This document shows positions 1 to 5,462 of a DNA stretch of 6,068 bases, piece after piece. A program made the position numbers and the translations under genes. Numbering within the stretch: position 1 is the first letter of the stretch; every line of letters starts with the position of its first letter. The notes beneath the pieces are model-generated. The model made no database searches, was not told where the DNA came from, and worked only from the letters and a program-made list of their open reading frames with translations. Origin of the DNA: 2-02-FULL-45-10 sp046590235 (GTDB lineage Bacteria > Patescibacteriota > Patescibacteriia > Magasanikbacterales > GWA2-37-8); the NCBI GenBank assembly GCA_046590235.1, contig JBKJTY010000016.1:1-6068 (forward strand), given 5' to 3'.

Positions 1-1536
1 ACGGTGGCGTTTGGTGAAACAACACGGACGATTGTGAGTGGGGGAAGTACGAATGCGTTTGGGGATACTACTTCTGTTGTGGCGCCGGTGATTAGTAATA
101 TTGTGGTGAAGAACCAAGATCCATTTAGTGCAATTATTTCATGGGTAACTGATAAAGAAGGTAATTCTATCGTTGAGTATGGAAAGAATGTTATTTATAG
201 TAAGATAGCTGGCGATGTCATAAGTCAGGCACTAACTCACAGCGTTTCCTTATTTAATCTTGATCCAGCTACGACATATCACTTCAAAGCAATATCTTTT
301 TCTGATGTTAAGAATCTGGGCATATCTGATGATCTTACCTTTACTACATTGAATGCTGCCGGTGAAGTTGTTACATCAACCCCGGAAAATAATACAACAA
401 ATGACGATACGGAATCTTCATCCGACGACTTTTTGTTAACGAAGATTAAAACTGCATCTGTAAAGCTTCTCGAAAAAATGCTTCGTTCCTTTACTGTTAA
501 TCCTGCTATTAAAGAAATTCCTGAAGATAGTATCGTCGCTACTATTGCCGATATTACGCAGCGTGTTGTTGGTGCTCCAACTATTGTTGGTTTGCGGCCT
601 GAAGTGCAGGTGCGCGGTAACTCGGCTATTATTGGTTGGTATACTGATAAGAAGACGGATGGTTATGTTTCGTTTGCAAAACATAGTGATTATCAACCAG
701 CTGCAGATAAACCGTATACTTCAAGCGCTGCTGATACGGCACCTATTTCAACCGTTCACATTGTTGACCTAACTAATCTTGAGCCTGCCACCCAATACCA
801 CTTCCAAGTTGTTTCAAAAGGAGAAATTGGTAGTGAAACAAAGAGCGCAGATTTTGTCTTTACTACAGAATCTGTCTTGCCAGTAATTGAGAATGTTAAA
901 ATTGTTGAAATCAAAGCAAGTTCAGTTGATCTTAGTTGGAAAACAAATATTCCAACTGTTTCTACGATCGTTTATACCAACTTAGCGACAAAGAAAACTT
1001 CTGTCATTGGTGATCAAACTTTGTTAGTCAATCATACCTTTACTGTTCCAAATCTTGAGCCTGGTACTCGATATTCTGTTATAATCAAAGGTGAAAATGA
1101 AGCTAAGGATATCATTTCTTCAAATCCGGTTACCTTCACTACTACTATCGATAACGGCGCGCCTATTATTTCTAATGTCTCAGCGAATTCCACTTTGTAT
1201 CCAGGTAAAAATTCTAAAGTGCAATCTATCTTAACCTGGAAAACAGATGAGCCATCAACATCACGTGTTTATTTCCAAGAAGGTGTTCAGGCAAATGGTA
1301 CTGTTGCTTCAACAACGTTGGATGTAGCATTTACCACTGATCATTTGATGGTGCTTACAAACTTTAAACCAGGAACTGTTTATAAATATTGGACCGAGTC
1401 TGTTGACCCATCTGGCAATGCTTCAAAATCTGCTATTTTCACCATGTTAACTCCGATTCAAAAAGAAACAATCATTGATATTATTGGTAAGAATTTCCAA
1501 TCTGTCTTTGGTTGGACAAACCAAGTAAAATTATAA
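1..1536 (+). CDS. Fibronectin type III multi-domain surface protein (5' end outside window)
   Basis: The reading frame is open from base 1 and ends with TAA at 1534-1536. A GTG at position 4 could be read as a start, but it lies inside a repeat that appears to continue leftward, so the true start is probably upstream. Counting residues from that GTG, four beta-sandwich FN3-like units are visible at about 27-116, 191-289, 291-382 and 386-483. Each starts with a P-x-I-x-N-like strand, has a central S/G-W-x-T-D or S-W-K-T core, a L-x-P-x-T-x-Y/H turn near the end (LDPATTY, LEPATQY, LEPGTRY, FKPGTVY) and closes with F-T-T. An acidic, Ser/Thr/Asn-rich linker followed by a helical segment (117-190) separates units 1 and 2. 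No LPXTG or C-terminal membrane anchor is seen. FN3 arrays in bacteria are typically extracellular binding or spacer modules; surface location and adhesion are inferred, and the ligand is unknown. No catalytic motif is visible. Confidence 0.85.
   Translation, partial: TVAFGETTRTIVSGGSTNAFGDTTSVVAPVISNIVVKNQDPFSAIISWVTDKEGNSIVEYGKNVIYSKIAGDVISQALTHSVSLFNLDPATTYHFKAISFSDVKNLGISDDLTFTTLNAAGEVVTSTPENNTTNDDTESSSDDFLLTKIKTASVKLLEKMLRSFTVNPAIKEIPEDSIVATIADITQRVVGAPTIVGLRPEVQVRGNSAIIGWYTDKKTDGYVSFAKHSDYQPAADKPYTSSAADTAPISTVHIVDLTNLEPATQYHFQVVSKGEIGSETKSADFVFTTESVLPVIENVKIVEIKASSVDLSWKTNIPTVSTIVYTNLATKKTSVIGDQTLLVNHTFTVPNLEPGTRYSVIIKGENEAKDIISSNPVTFTTTIDNGAPIISNVSANSTLYPGKNSKVQSILTWKTDEPSTSRVYFQEGVQANGTVASTTLDVAFTTDHLMVLTNFKPGTVYKYWTESVDPSGNASKSAIFTMLTPIQKETIIDIIGKNFQSVFGWTNQVKL
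7..72 (+). repeat. Tandem 48-bp (16-residue) repeat at the left edge
   Basis: The peptide A-F-G-(E/D)-T-T occurs at residues 2-7 and 18-23 of the FN3 protein, encoded at 7-24 and 55-72, giving a 48-bp period. The intervening residues are Gly/Ser/Thr rich. The window edge cuts the array, so the copy number is unknown. Codons here lean to GTG, GCG and ACG, unlike the T/A-ending codons of the rest of the gene. It is probably a flexible linker or stalk. Confidence 0.5.
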
Positions 1537-1538
1537 AG

Positions 1539-1557
1539 TGAAGCTACTATTGCTTCA
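1539..1557 (+). terminator. Short hairpin after the FN3 gene (weak terminator candidate)
   Basis: A perfect 6-bp inverted repeat (TGAAGC at 1539-1544, GCTTCA at 1552-1557, 7-nt loop) begins 3 nt after the FN3 stop codon. No T-run follows, and the next bases form the -35 box of the downstream promoter. Its role as a terminator is therefore doubtful. It may only mark the mRNA 3' end, with real termination at 1732-1762. Confidence 0.25.
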
Positions 1558-1558
1558 G

Positions 1559-1587
1559 TTGACAGTGGATAACTCGGGGTGTATTCT
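1559..1587 (+). promoter_or_regulatory. Near-consensus sigma70-type promoter for the candidate small RNA
   Basis: TTGACA at 1559-1564 is followed by exactly 17 bp and then TATTCT at 1582-1587. This predicts initiation near 1594-1595, which is precisely where the first strand of the closing stem of the candidate RNA begins. No convincing protein gene lies downstream on this strand before the terminator at 1732-1762. Confidence 0.65.
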
Positions 1588-1593
1588 AAGTAT

Positions 1594-1762
1594 AGTTTGG
1601 TACGAGGTTTGCAAAAACTATTCTGTAAATAAACCTATCGGTTCGCCAATATTTGTACCGCTCGTGGGTGGTACGTGCGGCTTACCAAATTACCTCTATG
1701 GGATAGGTTTCTGCACCTTTGGCCAAACAATAAAAAAACCAACCGAGATCGGTTGGTTTTTT
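1594..1762 (+). ncRNA. Candidate structured small RNA, about 170 nt, possibly 6S-like
   Basis: The segment is bounded by a near-consensus promoter and a strong intrinsic terminator and has no credible protein gene. Pairing by eye gives one long interrupted hairpin. GTTTGG (1595-1600) pairs with CCAAAC (1723-1728). AGGT (1605-1608) pairs with ACCT (1715-1718), and GCA (1611-1613) with TGC (1712-1714). A perfect 8-bp stem AAACCTAT (1631-1638) pairs with ATAGGTTT (1703-1710). A 17-nt 5' bulge (1614-1630) faces a single base (1711). At the apex, 1655-1662 pairs with 1667-1674 as an 8-bp hairpin including GU pairs. A terminal closing stem, large internal bulge and apical arm, with a length of 160-200 nt, resemble 6S RNA, the RNA-polymerase-binding regulator. 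That identity is an inference from shape only. It does not look like SRP RNA, tmRNA or RNase P RNA. A leader or 3'-UTR fragment is the main alternative. Confidence 0.5.
1732..1762. terminator. Bidirectional rho-independent terminator
   Basis: A perfect 7-bp GC-containing stem (CCAACCG at 1739-1745, CGGTTGG at 1750-1756) has an AGAT tetraloop. Seven A residues (1732-1738) precede it and six T residues (1757-1762) follow. Read on either strand it is a hairpin with a T-run, so it can end both the rightward candidate RNA and the leftward L28 transcript, whose stop codon lies 15 bp away. Confidence 0.9.
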
Positions 1763-1776
1763 ATTTGCTATGCTTA

Positions 1777-1965
1777 TTAAGCTGCAACGGTTGTCATTTT
1801 CTTGCTGAGCGTGCGGCGGCAGCTAGAGCAAATGCGGATACTTTGAGAACCGAGGCGGAGCAATTGTAGGTTTGGTTTCTGGCGGCGTGGCACTTTAACG
1901 TTAGAGTGACTAACGTGGTTAGCGCGTGCGGCTTTTTTAGCACAGAGGACGCATGACATGCTCAT
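1777..1965 (-). CDS. rpmB: Large-subunit ribosomal protein L28 (bL28)
   Basis: The 62-residue product is a short bL28, a component of the 50S subunit. Recognisable are the N-terminal C-x-x-C (C5, C8), the conserved segment N-H-V-S-H-S-N-x-K-x-x-R-R-x-x-P-N-L-Q (16-34) and the distal C-x-x-C (C46, C49). The four cysteines form the zinc-ribbon type of L28. E. coli L28 is 78 residues, so this is a compact version ending soon after the second cysteine pair. The start could be the first ATG (1965) or the in-frame ATG two codons later, which would give the more usual M-S-C-x-x-C beginning. Neither has a Shine-Dalgarno sequence. The gene is monocistronic on the minus strand, with its own consensus promoter at 2014-2042 and the shared terminator at 1732-1762. 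The family assignment is confident; the start is less so. Confidence 0.93.
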   Translation of the reverse strand: MSMSCVLCAKKAARANHVSHSNVKVPRRQKPNLQLLRLGSQSIRICSSCRRTLSKKMTTVAA

Positions 1966-1969
1966 ATGT

Positions 1970-1998
1970 TTGTATTGATTAGAGACTTGGTTTATAAT
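1970..1998 (+). promoter_or_regulatory. Promoter for the M50-xseAB-pyrH operon
   Basis: A perfect -10 box TATAAT lies at 1993-1998, 17 bp after TTGTAT (1970-1975), which matches four of six -35 positions. Initiation would be near 2005, giving a leader of about 53 nt before the ATG at 2058. It points rightward and faces the leftward L28 promoter at 2014-2042. Both initiation points fall within a few bases of each other, so the two should interfere. Confidence 0.55.
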
Positions 1999-2013
1999 GT
2001 TGTAAGTGGGCTT

Positions 2014-2042
2014 AGTATAGCTTATTGTTAGCCTTTTGTCAA
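2014..2042 (-). promoter_or_regulatory. Consensus promoter for rpmB (L28)
   Basis: On the minus strand, TTGACA (plus-strand 2042-2037), a 17-bp spacer and TATACT (2019-2014) form an almost ideal housekeeping promoter. It predicts initiation near 2007 and a leader of about 40 nt before the L28 ATG. The same two hexamers with the same spacing recur at 5295-5323. The -35 box lies inside the leader of the rightward operon. Confidence 0.7.
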
Positions 2043-2057
2043 TCCTTAACCGAGAAT

Positions 2058-2669
2058 ATGGACTTTCTTAGCTTAATCTTCTACTTTTTGATCATCATCC
2101 CGTCGGCAATTATTCATGAATATGCGCATGGTTGGGCCGCTGATCGGCTTGGGGATCCAACCGCTCGGTATGCCGGCCGCTTAACGCTTGATCCTCGAAC
2201 ACACATTGATCCTGTTGGAACTTTGCTTATGCCGCTTGGGCTTTTCTTCCTCTCCGGTGGTAATTTTTTATTCGCCTATGCCAAGCCGGTACCGTTTAAC
2301 CCATTCAATTTAAAAAGCCAGAAATGGGGGCCGGCGATTGTCGGTGTAGCAGGGCCGCTCGCTAATTTACTTTTGGCTACCGCGTTCGCGTTGGTGTTTC
2401 GTATTGTTGCTCATTTACCAATTGCGGAATTTGTCGCTATTATTGTGTATGCAAATGTTCTTTTAACTGTTTTTAATCTCGTACCACTACCGCCACTCGA
2501 CGGTTCTAAAATATTGTTTGCTGTCATGCCGCCATCATGGTACCAGCTCCGTATTTTTTTGGAGCGTTACGGTTTTATTATCGTCATGTTTTTTGTTTTT
2601 TTCTTATTTAGATTCTTAGCACCTGTTATTACGGGTATTACTTCGTTACTTCTTGTTGGGTCATTCTAA
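2058..2669 (+). CDS. Site-2-protease family (M50) intramembrane zinc metalloprotease
   Basis: The 203-residue polytopic membrane protein has the M50 zinc-binding motif H-E-Y-A-H (20-24) at the end of its first membrane segment. The second conserved site is N-L-V-P-L-P-P-L-D-G (140-149), whose Asp148 should be the third zinc ligand. The conserved G-P-L-A-N (99-103) lies in a middle membrane segment. Hydrophobic segments fall at about 4-20, 55-70, 92-117, 122-146 and 171-200. The family cleaves substrates within the membrane. This short form without a PDZ domain resembles the YwhC-like subgroup, whose substrates are mostly unknown. The ATG at 2058 is preferred over an upstream in-frame TTG at 2025, because the N-terminus then begins directly with the first membrane segment and the TTG overlaps the L28 promoter. 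No clear Shine-Dalgarno is present. It is the first gene of the rightward operon, 3 bp before xseA. Confidence 0.9.
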   Translation: MDFLSLIFYFLIIIPSAIIHEYAHGWAADRLGDPTARYAGRLTLDPRTHIDPVGTLLMPLGLFFLSGGNFLFAYAKPVPFNPFNLKSQKWGPAIVGVAGPLANLLLATAFALVFRIVAHLPIAEFVAIIVYANVLLTVFNLVPLPPLDGSKILFAVMPPSWYQLRIFLERYGFIIVMFFVFFLFRFLAPVITGITSLLLVGSF

Positions 2670-2672
2670 TCT

Positions 2673-3845
2673 ATGTTATCGGTCTATACTGTTACTGAAT
2701 TTATTACGAATGTTAACCAGATAATCGTTGGTCAATTTACTGTTGAAGGTGAGGTGTCGCAGTTTAAAATTAGCCAAGGTAAATTTGTCTTTTTTGATTT
2801 AAAAGACGCTACCGGTCTACTTTCTTGTTTTGTCATGCTCTTTAAACTCAAAGTACCGCTAGAAGATGGGATGAAAATTCGTATTACCGGCTATCCGCGT
2901 GTACGTGAACAGACCGGACGGTTTGGGTTTAGTGTCGAGCAAGTTGAGCTTGTTGGTGATGGTGCTCTGAAGCGTGCATATGAATTATTAAAAAAGAAAT
3001 TACAAGAAGAAGGTTTATTCGATACAGCTCGTAAACGTGCTATTCCAAAAATCCCTAATCGTATTGGCGTAATTGCGTCAGGGGATAGTGCTGCTTTCGG
3101 TGACTTTAAACGCATTCTCACCAATCGCTGGGCTGGAGTTGAAGTGGTGCTTCGACATGTTGCTGTGCAAGGGGAATCAGCAATACAAGATATTGTTACG
3201 GCGTTTCAAGAATTTAATGCTGTGCACGATAGATTTGATGTGCTTGTTATGATTCGTGGCGGTGGATCACTTGAGGATTTGGCTGCGTTTAATTCTGAGC
3301 TTGTTGCTCGAGCGGTCTACGGTAGTCGTATTCCAGTGGTGTGTGGTGTTGGTCATGAGCGTGATGAAAGTTTGGCTGATTATGTTGCAGATGTTCGTGC
3401 GTCGACACCGTCTAATGCGGCTGAATTGGTTGTTCCGGAAAAACGTGATTTTATTGCTGGACTCACGTTTGAGCTTGAACATATGGAAAATCAGTTGCGT
3501 CATAGTATTGTTATGAAGCGGCAACAAACTCAAACTATGTTTTATCGGATGGCTACCAAGTTGGAAGCGCCACTCGTCAGAATGAGTGGTTTAGTTAACC
3601 AGTTTACCAATTGCTATGATAAGTTGACCCAAAAGGTTGTTCGACAAAAGGAGTTTGTTGTAAGCAGTGAACGATTGCTTAAGAATGTTGACCATCACAG
3701 AGTATTAAAGAGAGGGTTTAGTATTGCTCGAACTAAAGAAGGTGCTATTATCAGCAAGGCTAAAGACCTGGACGTTGGTCAGGATTTAATGGTAGAATTC
3801 GCGAGCGGAAGTGCCCGTACTAATGTAGAAGAAACGTATGACTAA
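2673..3845 (+). CDS. xseA: Exodeoxyribonuclease VII large subunit
   Basis: The product is the catalytic subunit of exonuclease VII, which degrades single-stranded DNA from both ends into oligonucleotides, in complex with several copies of XseB. The 390-residue protein has an N-terminal OB-fold (about 1-95: V-E-G-E-V-S-x-F-K then F-F-D-L-K-D). The catalytic domain has R-G-G-G-S-L-E-D-L (195-203), G-V-G-H-E-R-D-E-S-L-A-D-Y-V-A-D (225-240) and R-A-S-T-P-S-N-A-A-E (242-251), all family signatures. A coiled-coil region (about 255-340) and the C-terminal L-K-R-G-F-S motif (345-350) follow. At 456 residues, E. coli XseA is longer; the shortening falls in the helical part. The usual G-V-I-T-S-x-T-G-A-A segment here reads G-V-I-A-S-G-D-S-A-A (132-141), a variant. 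The ATG lies 3 bp after the protease stop, with no visible Shine-Dalgarno, so translational coupling is likely. The 3' end overlaps xseB by 8 bp. Confidence 0.95.
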   Translation: MLSVYTVTEFITNVNQIIVGQFTVEGEVSQFKISQGKFVFFDLKDATGLLSCFVMLFKLKVPLEDGMKIRITGYPRVREQTGRFGFSVEQVELVGDGALKRAYELLKKKLQEEGLFDTARKRAIPKIPNRIGVIASGDSAAFGDFKRILTNRWAGVEVVLRHVAVQGESAIQDIVTAFQEFNAVHDRFDVLVMIRGGGSLEDLAAFNSELVARAVYGSRIPVVCGVGHERDESLADYVADVRASTPSNAAELVVPEKRDFIAGLTFELEHMENQLRHSIVMKRQQTQTMFYRMATKLEAPLVRMSGLVNQFTNCYDKLTQKVVRQKEFVVSSERLLKNVDHHRVLKRGFSIARTKEGAIISKAKDLDVGQDLMVEFASGSARTNVEETYD

Positions 3846-4041
3846 AGAAGTTAAGAAAATTGATTTTGCCAAAGATTACGCTAACCTTCAGAAGGTTGTG
3901 GAATGGTTTGAGCGTGAAGATGTTGATTTAGAAGAGGGGATTAAAAAGTTTGAAGAAGGTATGCAGTTGGTGAAAGAGCTGAAAGCGTACTTGTCGACCA
4001 TGGAAGTTAAAATTAAAGAACTTAAACAATTAAGCGAATAA
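3838..4041 (+). CDS. xseB: Exodeoxyribonuclease VII small subunit
   Basis: The 67-residue, charged, helical protein has the XseB pattern: an N-terminal helix (D-Y-A-N-L-Q-K-V-V-E-W-F-E), the V-D-L-E-E-G-I-K-K-F-E-E-G motif at about 29-41 and a second heptad-like helix to the C-terminus. XseB chains bind the long helices of XseA to build the exonuclease VII holoenzyme. E. coli XseB is about 80 residues, so the length is normal. The start codon lies within the end of xseA in another frame (8-bp overlap), the usual arrangement for subunits made in a fixed ratio. Only a weak purine tract (AGAAG) precedes the ATG, so coupling to xseA translation is likely. Confidence 0.93.
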   Translation: MTKEVKKIDFAKDYANLQKVVEWFEREDVDLEEGIKKFEEGMQLVKELKAYLSTMEVKIKELKQLSE

Positions 4042-4042
4042 T

Positions 4043-4384
4043 ATGCGACTACTACTACGTTGGCTAGTTTCTGCTTTGTCTTTGCTTGCCATTACCTATT
4101 TTGTGAAGGGGATTTCGGTGAATAATTTTTATGCAGCGCTTGTAGCGGCTTTGGTGCTTGGTTTAGTAAATGCGCTTATCCGTCCGATCATAGTGGTTTT
4201 GACCCTACCATTCAATGTTATTACACTTGGCCTGTTTACTTTGGTTATTAACGCATTCATGTTCTGGTTTGCTTCCACACTGGTAAAAGGTTTCAACGTG
4301 GCTGGTTTTTGGCCAGCATTCTTTGGTGCGTTACTTATGTGGTTGTTTAATTGGTTTATTGCTAGTATTTTAAAGAAGGACTAA
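4043..4384 (+). CDS. YvlD / phage-holin-4-2 family small membrane protein
   Basis: The 113-residue hydrophobic protein has about four membrane segments (roughly 3-21, 29-46, 54-76 and 87-109) and a short positively charged C-terminus (K-K-D). The family signature is visible: L-V-N-A-L-I-R-P-I-I (41-50), then L-T-L-P-F-N-V-I-T-L-G-L-F-T-L-V-I-N-A (53-71), then K-G-F-N-V-A-G-F-W (82-90). This matches the family named phage holin 4-2 or DUF of YvlD type, widespread in bacterial chromosomes. Its function is unknown, and the holin name does not imply phage origin or lysis. It starts 1 bp after the xseB stop, without a Shine-Dalgarno sequence, so it is co-transcribed and probably translationally coupled. 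Confidence 0.88.
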   Translation: MRLLLRWLVSALSLLAITYFVKGISVNNFYAALVAALVLGLVNALIRPIIVVLTLPFNVITLGLFTLVINAFMFWFASTLVKGFNVAGFWPAFFGALLMWLFNWFIASILKKD

Positions 4385-4397
4385 CTTAATTATTTAT

Positions 4398-4550
4398 ATG
4401 AAGAACCATTCTTCCGCTAGAGCGCAGAAGGGAAAGACTGCATATAATACACCGCATCGTTGGATTGCTGAACGTCCAGAGGCGTTCAAGCGAAAGGCAA
4501 ATACAAAGTTAACTAGAAAACAACCTAAATTTTTTAAGAAACCTTGGTAA
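4398..4550 (+). CDS. Unrecognised 50-residue very basic protein
   Basis: An ATG-to-TAA frame of 50 codons fills the gap between the YvlD-type gene (13 bp upstream) and the UMP kinase gene (7 bp downstream). The product carries ten Lys and five Arg against only two Glu, giving a net charge of about +13. It has an aromatic-containing core (P-H-R-W-I-A-E-R-P-E-A-F-K-R-K, 19-33) and a C-terminus K-F-F-K-K-P-W. No membrane segment, cysteine pair or known family motif is seen. The spacing, same strand and codon use like its neighbours support a real gene. Its size and charge suggest contact with nucleic acid or the ribosome, but that is only inference. No Shine-Dalgarno is visible, as for its neighbours. 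The main alternative is a spurious frame in a 173-bp gap. Confidence 0.65.
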   Translation: MKNHSSARAQKGKTAYNTPHRWIAERPEAFKRKANTKLTRKQPKFFKKPW

Positions 4551-4557
4551 ATTAGTT

Positions 4558-5247
4558 ATGATGAAAACAGGTTATACGATTTTGTCTGTCGGTGGTTCGA
4601 TTATTATTCCAAAAACTGGTTTTAATATTCCATTTTTGACTGAATTCCGCAAGCTTATTCTCAAGGAAATTAAGCGTGGTAAAAAGTTTATTTTGGTAGC
4701 GGGTGGGGGATCCACGTGTCGTAATTATCAAGCAGCTGCAAAGGAGATGGGCGTTATGGAGAAAGATGATTTAGATGGTTTGGGAATTGCAGTGACCGTA
4801 CTTAATGCAAATTTTCTTAAACAATTATTTAAGAATTATGCGCATCATGAAGTAATCACTAATCCGACTAAAAAAATTAAAACCACTAAGCCTATTATTG
4901 TTGCGGCGGGGTGGAAGCCGGGTTGTTCGACTGATACGGATGCTGTTCTTATGGCGCGTACGTATGGTGCAAAAACAATTTTTAATTTATCAAATGTAGA
5001 TTACGTGTACGATAGTGATCCACGTACTAATCCTCAGGCAGAGCGTATTGAGCAAATCACTTGGAAAGATTTTCGGAAAATTGTGGGAGACACATGGGAT
5101 CCTGGTGCAAATGTGCCATTTGATCCAATTGCTTCCAAAATGGCGGAGAAAATTGGTTTGCGGGTAGGTTTTCTTAAAGGTGATAGTCTTGGCGAGGTGT
5201 CTAAAGCGTTGGCAGAAACTAAATTTGCCGGAACAACTATTTGTTAA
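4558..5247 (+). CDS. pyrH: UMP kinase, archaeal-type amino acid kinase family
   Basis: The enzyme phosphorylates UMP to UDP with ATP, the entry step of pyrimidine nucleotide synthesis from UMP. The 229-residue protein is an amino-acid-kinase fold with S-V-G-G-S (10-14) for phosphate binding, A-G-G-G-S-T-C-R-N-Y (48-57), and L-D-G-L-G-I-A-V-T-V-L-N-A (72-84). It also has G-W-K-P-G-C-S-T-D-T-D-A-V (118-130), N-V-D-Y-V-Y-D-S-D-P (146-155), D-P-I-A (189-192) and the terminal G-T-T-I (225-228). The short length, the x-P-G-x-S-T-D-x-D-A-V segment and the GT-I ending match the archaeal-type UMP kinase subgroup more than E. coli PyrH (241 residues). Translation could begin at either of two adjacent ATG codons (4558 or 4561); the second gives M-K-T-G-Y. 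It is the last gene of the operon, followed 8 bp later by a terminator. Assignment to UMP kinase is firm at the family level; substrate specificity is inferred. Confidence 0.88.
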   Translation: MMKTGYTILSVGGSIIIPKTGFNIPFLTEFRKLILKEIKRGKKFILVAGGGSTCRNYQAAAKEMGVMEKDDLDGLGIAVTVLNANFLKQLFKNYAHHEVITNPTKKIKTTKPIIVAAGWKPGCSTDTDAVLMARTYGAKTIFNLSNVDYVYDSDPRTNPQAERIEQITWKDFRKIVGDTWDPGANVPFDPIASKMAEKIGLRVGFLKGDSLGEVSKALAETKFAGTTIC

Positions 5248-5251
5248 TTGT

Positions 5252-5276
5252 AAAAGCCGTCTTGGGGCGGTTTTTT
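5252..5276 (+). terminator. Rho-independent terminator of the operon
   Basis: The stem CCGTC (5257-5261) pairs with GGCGG (5266-5270), with one GU pair and a TTGG loop. It can be extended through a GU pair and A-T pairs from the upstream AAAA. Six T residues (5271-5276) follow directly. It lies a few bases after the UMP kinase stop codon and separates the operon from the promoter at 5295. Confidence 0.85.
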
Positions 5277-5294
5277 ATTTTCTGTGCTATCACC

Positions 5295-5323
5295 TTGACA
5301 ATTCAGGTAAAAAGACGTATACT
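5295..5323 (+). promoter_or_regulatory. Consensus sigma70-type promoter upstream of the GC-rich gene
   Basis: A perfect -35 box TTGACA (5295-5300), a 17-bp spacer and TATACT (5318-5323) match the L28 promoter hexamer for hexamer. Initiation would be near 5330. It lies just after the operon terminator and points toward the GC-rich gene, 209 nt away. Two weaker possibilities follow: TTGGCT (5352-5357), 17 bp, TATAAA (5375-5380); and a lone TTGACA (5392-5397) with no properly spaced -10. Confidence 0.7.
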
Positions 5324-5414
5324 CTGGATTGTCGTTTTTGTTATTGCTTATTTGGCTTAATTTGGCCAAAGACATATAAAAAACACTTTCATTGACATTT
5401 CACATCACACATAA

Positions 5415-5462
5415 GACTTGGGGAGTAAGGTCGCTTAGATAAGCGGTTTTACTCCCCAAGTC
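5415..5462. repeat. 48-bp nested inverted repeat (hairpin) at the composition boundary
   Basis: A perfect 14-bp inverted repeat (GACTTGGGGAGTAA at 5415-5428, TTACTCCCCAAGTC at 5449-5462) encloses a second perfect 6-bp inverted repeat, CGCTTA (5432-5437) and TAAGCG (5440-5445). In RNA the two can join through three GU pairs into a nearly continuous stem of about 22 bp. No T-run follows on either strand, so it is not a standard terminator. Candidate roles are leader or transcript-end structure, recombination or transposase recognition site, or a chimera join. Confidence 0.85.

Noticed and set aside
1594..1762. Signal recognition particle RNA, tmRNA or a tRNA
   Set aside because: No SRP GGAA-loop domain, no tRNA-like acceptor with CCA or T-loop, and no tmRNA tag frame is visible. 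The length and fold fit 6S better, though not conclusively.
1538..1780. Plus-strand frame of 80 codons after the FN3 gene
   Set aside because: It runs through a promoter, a structured RNA candidate and a terminator hairpin, has no ribosome binding site, and the peptide resembles nothing known.
1675..1869. Plus-strand 64-codon frame overlapping the terminator and rpmB
   Set aside because: It reads through a strong terminator and into the antisense of ribosomal protein L28.
2025..2057. Upstream TTG start giving the M50 protease 11 extra residues
   Set aside because: The extra residues include no conserved feature and lie over the L28 -35 box. The ATG at 2058 begins directly at the first membrane segment.
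4043..4384. Phage holin indicating a prophage
   Set aside because: The family name is historical. The gene is embedded in a housekeeping operon with no phage genes nearby.
5180..5395. Plus-strand frame of 71 codons overlapping the end of pyrH
   Set aside because: It is out of frame with pyrH and crosses the terminator and promoter. The peptide is low-quality.
5415..5462. The large hairpin as a rho-independent terminator
   Set aside because: No T-run follows it on either strand, and a good terminator already exists at 5252-5276.
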